35,645 bases of DNA from Burkholderiales bacterium (lineage in GTDB: Bacteria > Pseudomonadota > Gammaproteobacteria > Burkholderiales > Burkholderiaceae_E), in assembly GCA_020248665.1 (NCBI GenBank), contig JADCHE010000089.1:1-35645 (forward strand), given 5' to 3'. This document shows positions 32,507-35,645 of the stretch, one piece after another. Each line of letters begins with the position of its first letter. Positions within the stretch are counted from its first letter, which is position 1. Made by a program: the position numbers and the translations under genes. The notes under the pieces were generated by a model. It searched no databases. It was not told where the DNA came from and was given only the letters and a program-made list of their open reading frames with translations.

Positions 32507-33345
32507 CGTCTCTCTCCTCTGGGTGGACGTTCAGGAATCGCGGAGTCGGCCTCGCCGGCCAGGCCCTCGCGCCACAGCTCCATGTTCATGTCGGCGGCGT
32601 GCAGCGCCGCCGACGCGTCGTCGCCGGCCCCTTCGGCGTCGCCGGCGAGGATCCTGCGGTACTCGGTCTCGTGGAATGCGGCGGTGCGCGCGGCGCCGTG
32701 GTGAGCGAGCGAGCGCGCGACCCAAGGCGAGACCGCCGTCAGCACGAAGTCCGCGAGGCTCGCCAGCATCTCGTTGCCGCCCGCGCGATAGACCGCGAGG
32801 TGGAACGCGAGGTCGGCCTCGAGCAACGCCGCCTCGGGCGGCGCCGCCTCGTCGGCGAGCCGGCGCATCCGGTCGATGGCGTCGCGCATCGCCGCGAGGT
32901 CCGCGTCGCCGCGGCGGCGCGCGGCGAGCTCGGCGCAGGCGCGCTCGAACACGCGACGCACCTCGATCAGCGCCGAAACGTCGGCCTGTGCGACCAGCGT
33001 GCGGAACAGCATGAGCTGGGCGAGCGAGGCCTCCACGCCTTCGCGCACGAAGCTGCCGGTGCCGTGGCGCACGTCGACCAGGCCCGCCGACTGCAGCGTG
33101 CGCACCGCCTCGCGGACCGAGTTGCGGCTCAAGCCCAGCCGCTCGGCGAACTCGTGCTCGGTGGGCAGACGGTCGCCCGCGACCAGTCGCCCGTGCGCGA
33201 GCGCGTCGCGGACATAGTCGACGACCACGTCGGCGCGGCGCGGCGCGGCGGGCGGCGGGTGCGGCCGCGCGGCGCGGCCGCGGGCCCGAGGGTCTCCCTG
33301 GTGTTCATCGTTCTTGGGACGGCGAGGCCGCAGGATATCGGTCAT
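32503..33345 (-). CDS. GntR family regulator, FadR/FCD type
   Basis: A 280-residue regulator. After a basic, Pro-rich leader of about 38 residues, a winged helix is seen (VVVDYVRDALAHGRLVAGDRLPTEHEFAERLGLSRNSVREAVRTLQSAGLVDVRHGTGSFV), followed by an FCD ligand-binding domain (VSALIEVRRVFERACAELAARR, then DLAFHLAVYRAGGNEMLASL, whose Asp and His bind a metal and usually a carboxylate effector). It is first in the operon and its stop overlaps the dctP start, so it is autoregulated if it represses the operon. The start ATG (MTDILRP) is a choice; the leader has no conservation I can judge, and a GTG near residue 40 would remove it. An insertion sequence lies 72 bases upstream. Confidence 0.9.
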   Translation of the reverse strand: MTDILRPRRPKNDEHQGDPRARGRAARPHPPPAAPRRADVVVDYVRDALAHGRLVAGDRLPTEHEFAERLGLSRNSVREAVRTLQSAGLVDVRHGTGSFVREGVEASLAQLMLFRTLVAQADVSALIEVRRVFERACAELAARRRGDADLAAMRDAIDRMRRLADEAAPPEAALLEADLAFHLAVYRAGGNEMLASLADFVLTAVSPWVARSLAHHGAARTAAFHETEYRRILAGDAEGAGDDASAALHAADMNMELWREGLAGEADSAIPERPPRGERR

Positions 33346-33384
33346 CCTACAACCCGGCCATGACCGGCTCGCAGAAGCGGGCGA

Positions 33385-33397
33385 ATCCGGAACGGAT
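33385..33397. promoter_or_regulatory. Candidate operator upstream of the GntR gene
   Basis: ATCCG-GAA-CGGAT is a perfect 5-bp-arm palindrome in the 72 bases between the GntR start and the insertion sequence. The position suits an autoregulatory site; the family consensus is variable. Confidence 0.3.
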
Positions 33398-33423
33398 GAC
33401 AGCCCCCCCGCGGCAGAGTAGTT

Positions 33424-33458
33424 GTCGCCCGGATAGGAACCGATAATCCGGGGGCGAC
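33424..33458 (+). repeat. Hairpin at the left end of the insertion sequence
   Basis: GTCGCC-CGGAT pairs with ATCCG-GG-GGCGAC, 11 bp with a 2-base bulge, starting inside the terminal repeat and ending 15 bases before the orfA start. In some IS elements such a structure hides the orfA ribosome site from outside transcripts. Confidence 0.6.
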
Positions 33459-33472
33459 GATGAGGCGAGGAC

Positions 33473-33955
33473 GTGGGTCGATACGCAGAGACATTCAAGA
33501 GGCGGGTGGTGGCGAGGCTGCTGCCGCCGGAGAGCGCATCGGTGGAAGACGTTTCCCGCGAGGTCGGGGTGGCCGCACAGACGCTGGAGCGCTGGCTCAG
33601 CGATGCGCTGTCCACGCCCGCTCGCGAGCGGGCGTGGACAGCGCCGGCCCGGTTGGAGGCGGTGATTGCGACCGCGGCGATGGACGAGGCCGCGCGCAGC
33701 GCCTGGTGTCGCGAGCACGGCGTGTATCCGCAGCAGTTGCAGCAGTGGCGCGAGAACGCGACCCAGGCGCTGGCCGAGCCCGAGGAGGCGCGCGCCAGCC
33801 CGCAGCAGACGAAGCAGGACCGGCGGCGCATCCGCGAGCTCGAGCGCGAGGTCCGCAGGAAGGACCGGGCGCTGGCCGAGACGGCCGCGTTGCTGGTGCT
33901 TTCCCGAAAGCTCGAGGCGGTCTTCAACAACAAGGACAAGGGCGAGGCCGAATGA
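33473..33955 (+). CDS. IS3-type transposase OrfA
   Basis: A 160-residue DNA-binding protein that begins at GTG. A helix-turn-helix near the start (VEDVSREVGVAAQTLERWLSDAL), a central RLEAVIATAAMDEAARSAWCREHGVYPQQLQQWRE and a Leu/Glu/Arg coiled-coil (RRIRELEREVRRKDRALAETAALLVLSRKLEAVF) are usual for OrfA. Residues 45-57 are encoded by a 40-bp perfect palindrome. OrfB lies in the -1 frame and its frame is open through the whole of orfA (from 33460), so a -1 frameshift giving an OrfAB fusion is possible, though no A6G-type slippery run is seen. The stop overlaps the orfB start (ATGA). Confidence 0.88.
   Translation: MGRYAETFKRRVVARLLPPESASVEDVSREVGVAAQTLERWLSDALSTPARERAWTAPARLEAVIATAAMDEAARSAWCREHGVYPQQLQQWRENATQALAEPEEARASPQQTKQDRRRIRELEREVRRKDRALAETAALLVLSRKLEAVFNNKDKGEAE
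33605..33644. repeat. 40-bp perfect palindrome inside orfA
   Basis: Two 20-base arms without loop, centred on TCGCGA between 33624 and 33625. Left arm starts GCGCTGTCC and right arm ends GGACAGCGC. It is fully within the coding sequence. Confidence 0.95.
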
Positions 33956-35046
33956 TCGGCCTCGAGGACCGCACCGTCCTGGCCCAGGACATCGAGGTTG
34001 CACACCGAACCGGCGCCCGGCTGGATCGCGCCTGCGCCGAGGCCGGCATCACGGTACGCACCCTGCAGCGCTGGAAGGCGCACGACGGGCTCGTGGCCGG
34101 CGATCGACGCCCCGGCGCGCACCGGCCCACGCCCGCCCATGCGCTCAGTGCCGAGGAACGCGCGGCGCTGCTACGCGTGGCCAACGAACCGCGCTTCGCC
34201 GAGATGCCACCGGCACGTATCGTGCCGGCGCTCGCCGACGAGGGCGTGTATCTGGCCAGCGAATCGAGCTTGCAGCGCGTGCTTCGTGCTCACGGACAGA
34301 ACCGTCATCGCGGTCGGGCCAGGCCACCGCGCCCGCAGCGGCCACCGACCACGCACGTGGCCACGGCCCCGCGCCAGCTCTGGTGCTGGGATCTGACGTA
34401 CCTGCCCACCGAGATCGCCGGCCGCTGGTTGTACCTGTACCTGATCCTGGACGCCTTCAGCCGCAAGATCGTGGGCTTCGAGGTGCACGAGACCGACGAC
34501 TCGCAGCACGCCGCGCAGCTGCTCAAGCGCACCGCGCTGGCCGAGGGCATCCATGCGTTGAAGGCCCGGCCCGTGCTGCACGGCGACAACGGCTCGACGT
34601 TCAAAGCGACCACCGTGCTGGCGATGCTGCACTGGCTGGGAATCAAGCCCTCGTACTCGCGGCCCCGCGTGAGCGACGACAACGCGTTCGTCGAGAGCCT
34701 GTTCCGCACCGCCAAGTACCGCCCCGAGTTCCCGGACAAAGGATTCGCCGATCTCGATACCGCGAGGGCATGGGCGAGCCGCTTCGTGCGCTGGTACAAC
34801 CACGAGCATCTGCATAGCGGCATTCGCTACGTCAGCCCCGCCGATCGACACGACGGGCTCGACGGACCGATCCTGCAGCAGCGTCATGCGCTGTACCTCC
34901 AGGCCCGAGCCCGCAATCCGCGTCGCTGGTCGCGACATACCCGGAACTGGTCGCGCATCGACGTGGTCACGCTCAATCCCGAACGCGACGACGTCGTCGC
35001 TCCGGCTGCCACGGCTCAGACCGAAATACAGCGATCGGCTGCATGA
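33952..35046 (+). CDS. IS3-type transposase OrfB (DDE integrase)
   Basis: A 364-residue transposase with an N-terminal helix-turn-helix (TVRTLQRWKAHDG), a HTH_21-like segment (LADEGVYLASESSLQRVLRAHG) and an rve integrase core. The catalytic triad is D147 in CWDLTYLPT, D212 in LHGDNGS and E248 in DNAFVESLFRTAKYRP; the D-to-E spacing of 35 residues is the classic DD(35)E. It carries out cutting and joining of the element ends. All catalytic residues are intact, so the element may still be active. Confidence 0.93.
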   Translation: MIGLEDRTVLAQDIEVAHRTGARLDRACAEAGITVRTLQRWKAHDGLVAGDRRPGAHRPTPAHALSAEERAALLRVANEPRFAEMPPARIVPALADEGVYLASESSLQRVLRAHGQNRHRGRARPPRPQRPPTTHVATAPRQLWCWDLTYLPTEIAGRWLYLYLILDAFSRKIVGFEVHETDDSQHAAQLLKRTALAEGIHALKARPVLHGDNGSTFKATTVLAMLHWLGIKPSYSRPRVSDDNAFVESLFRTAKYRPEFPDKGFADLDTARAWASRFVRWYNHEHLHSGIRYVSPADRHDGLDGPILQQRHALYLQARARNPRRWSRHTRNWSRIDVVTLNPERDDVVAPAATAQTEIQRSAA

Positions 35047-35062
35047 CTCAGGCGACAACTAC

Positions 35063-35306
35063 CTTGACGCGCGCCGCAGCGGCGGCAGGTCGGCGTCGGA
35101 AGCATCAATGTAGCGCTCCTGGTCCGTCCGCAGATCGGCCACCTGCTGCGGCGGTGGCGGCACGATCGCAGCGCTGCCCGGTCGCGTGCAGCCGATCCAA
35201 TTCTGCGAGCGACGCAGTTCGCCGGGCTGCTCGCCTGCACCTCGCGCCCCGTCGAGCAGCAGCCATCACGAAACGTGAGGGCACCATCGACCCCGCAGGC
35301 CAACCT
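35063..35306. other. Unassigned stretch between the insertion sequence and the toxin remnant
   Basis: No complete gene. On the minus strand, pieces with protein-like character appear in different frames (SLAELDRLHATGQRCDRAATAAA near 35155-35225 and QVADLRTDQERYIDASDADLPP near 35085-35145), suggesting a decayed gene. I do not recognise it. Confidence 0.35.
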
Positions 35307-35444
35307 TCACGCGTCGCCGGGCTCCTGCATCCAAGCCGGGATGACACGCTGCCCGTGCAACACACGCCAGACGTCGACGTGGTCTGACCGCTCGACGTAG
35401 AAGACCAGATAGTCGGCCCTGAACAACCCGTTTTGTGAGTTCAT
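35307..35444 (-). pseudogene. RelE/ParE-type toxin remnant
   Basis: The 45-codon minus-strand frame reads LFRADYLVFYVERSDHVDVWRVLHGQRVIPAWM, the C-terminal strands of the RelE/ParE toxin fold, where Y-x-V-F-Y and RVLHGxRxI are the family hallmark. A short PDSG sequence just upstream in the same frame also fits the family. The N-terminal half (about 50 residues) and any antitoxin gene are missing, apparently lost when the IS5-like element inserted or the region was rearranged. The start at 35444 is only the first ATG of the remnant. It is unlikely to be a working toxin. Confidence 0.6.
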
Positions 35445-35497
35445 CCGTGGCGAGGACAGACCTGAGTCCGGAGCGCGCGACGATCTCTGCCGCGACC

Positions 35498-35645
35498 TCA
35501 GGCCGCGATTCGATGGCGGATGTCGATCCCGTTGAGCGAACCACGAGCGATGCTGTCACCGAGCGCGGCCAGTACCGCGATCAGGGCGAGACAAAGCGCC
35601 CGCAGGCGCGCCAGGATCAGCCGCAGGTTGTGCCCGGCCCCGCAC
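35498..35645 (-). mobile_element. IS5-type transposase, 3' end running off the window
   Basis: The minus-strand frame, open to the right edge, ends CGAGHNLRLILARLRALCLALIAVLAAL and then a short tail with stop at 35498-35500. The GAGHNLR-x-I-L segment is typical of the C-terminal end of IS5-family transposases. Only the last 48 codons are inside the window, so the integrity of the element cannot be judged. No terminal inverted repeat is visible between it and the toxin remnant. Confidence 0.65.

Larger units (their letters stand above)
33418..35062 (+). mobile_element. IS3-type insertion sequence, apparently complete
   Basis: A 1645-bp element bounded by a perfect 12-bp terminal inverted repeat, GTAGTTGTCGCC at 33418-33429 and its complement at 35051-35062. 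It holds two overlapping genes, orfA and orfB, on the plus strand, as in the IS3 family. No direct repeat of the target is visible (AGA on the left, CTT on the right), so either one flank was rearranged after insertion or the exact ends differ by a few bases. Both genes look undamaged. Confidence 0.85.

Noticed and set aside
33930-33956. A6G-type slippery site for -1 frameshifting between orfA and orfB
   Set aside because: Only AACAACAAGGACAAGG is present; no homopolymer run fits. ATGA coupling explains orfB translation equally well.
33412-35068. Target-site duplication of the insertion sequence
   Set aside because: The bases flanking the 12-bp repeats (AGA and CTT) do not match as direct repeats; shifting the ends by one to three bases does not help.
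1-35645. CRISPR arrays, tRNA or rRNA genes
   Set aside because: No regularly spaced direct repeats, tRNA arms or rRNA segments were recognised on either strand by eye.

Overview
This window reads as chromosomal DNA of a very GC-rich proteobacterium. Real genes stand out by G or C at nearly every third codon position. I infer a betaproteobacterium, probably Burkholderiales, from the gene families (ahpC-ahpF with divergent oxyR, coenzyme B12-type ribonucleotide reductase, TRAP transporter operon, CaiB and CitE-like enzymes). No rRNA or 16S fragment is present to prove it. No tRNA, rRNA or CRISPR array was seen.

Layout. 1-2282: end of a yeaH-type (DUF444) gene followed by spoVR, normally part of the prkA-yeaH-spoVR stress module. 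2376-2778: a small membrane-protein ORF split by a 7-bp tandem repeat. 2801-6630: a cyclase/thioesterase pair, a PsiF-like periplasmic protein, two small unrecognised proteins and a DUF411 protein. 6705-10061: the peroxide-defence block ahpF-ahpC facing oxyR. 10176-13957: dsbB, then a class II ribonucleotide reductase with extra C-terminal domains.

14240-22089 is the most interesting block. A lone sulfatase gene converges on a tetR gene. TetR is divergent from a four-gene operon joined by 4-base start/stop overlaps: a two-domain HCCA-isomerase/DsbA-like protein, a second sulfatase, an AtsA-like metallo-beta-lactamase-fold hydrolase and a haloalkane dehalogenase. An 18-bp inverted repeat, CCRTRCA-N4-TGTACGG, lies at the lone sulfatase promoter and again in the tetR/operon intergenic region. 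The two arms therefore look like one TetR regulon for breaking sulfate-ester and carbon-halogen bonds in an unknown substrate.

22239-27012: an RraA-like aldolase family protein, an M16 peptidase, a CoA-transferase, a CitE-like lyase and a periplasmic cytochrome c with an FNR-like box. 27074-33345 (minus strand): a catabolic operon in the order GntR regulator, TRAP transporter (DctP, DctQ, DctM), short-chain dehydrogenase, GMC oxidoreductase. It would take up an organic acid or alcohol and oxidise it. 33418-35062: an intact IS3-type insertion sequence 72 bp upstream of the GntR start, carrying a 40-bp perfect palindrome inside orfA. 35063-35645: scrap DNA with a RelE/ParE toxin remnant and the end of a second, IS5-like transposase running off the window.
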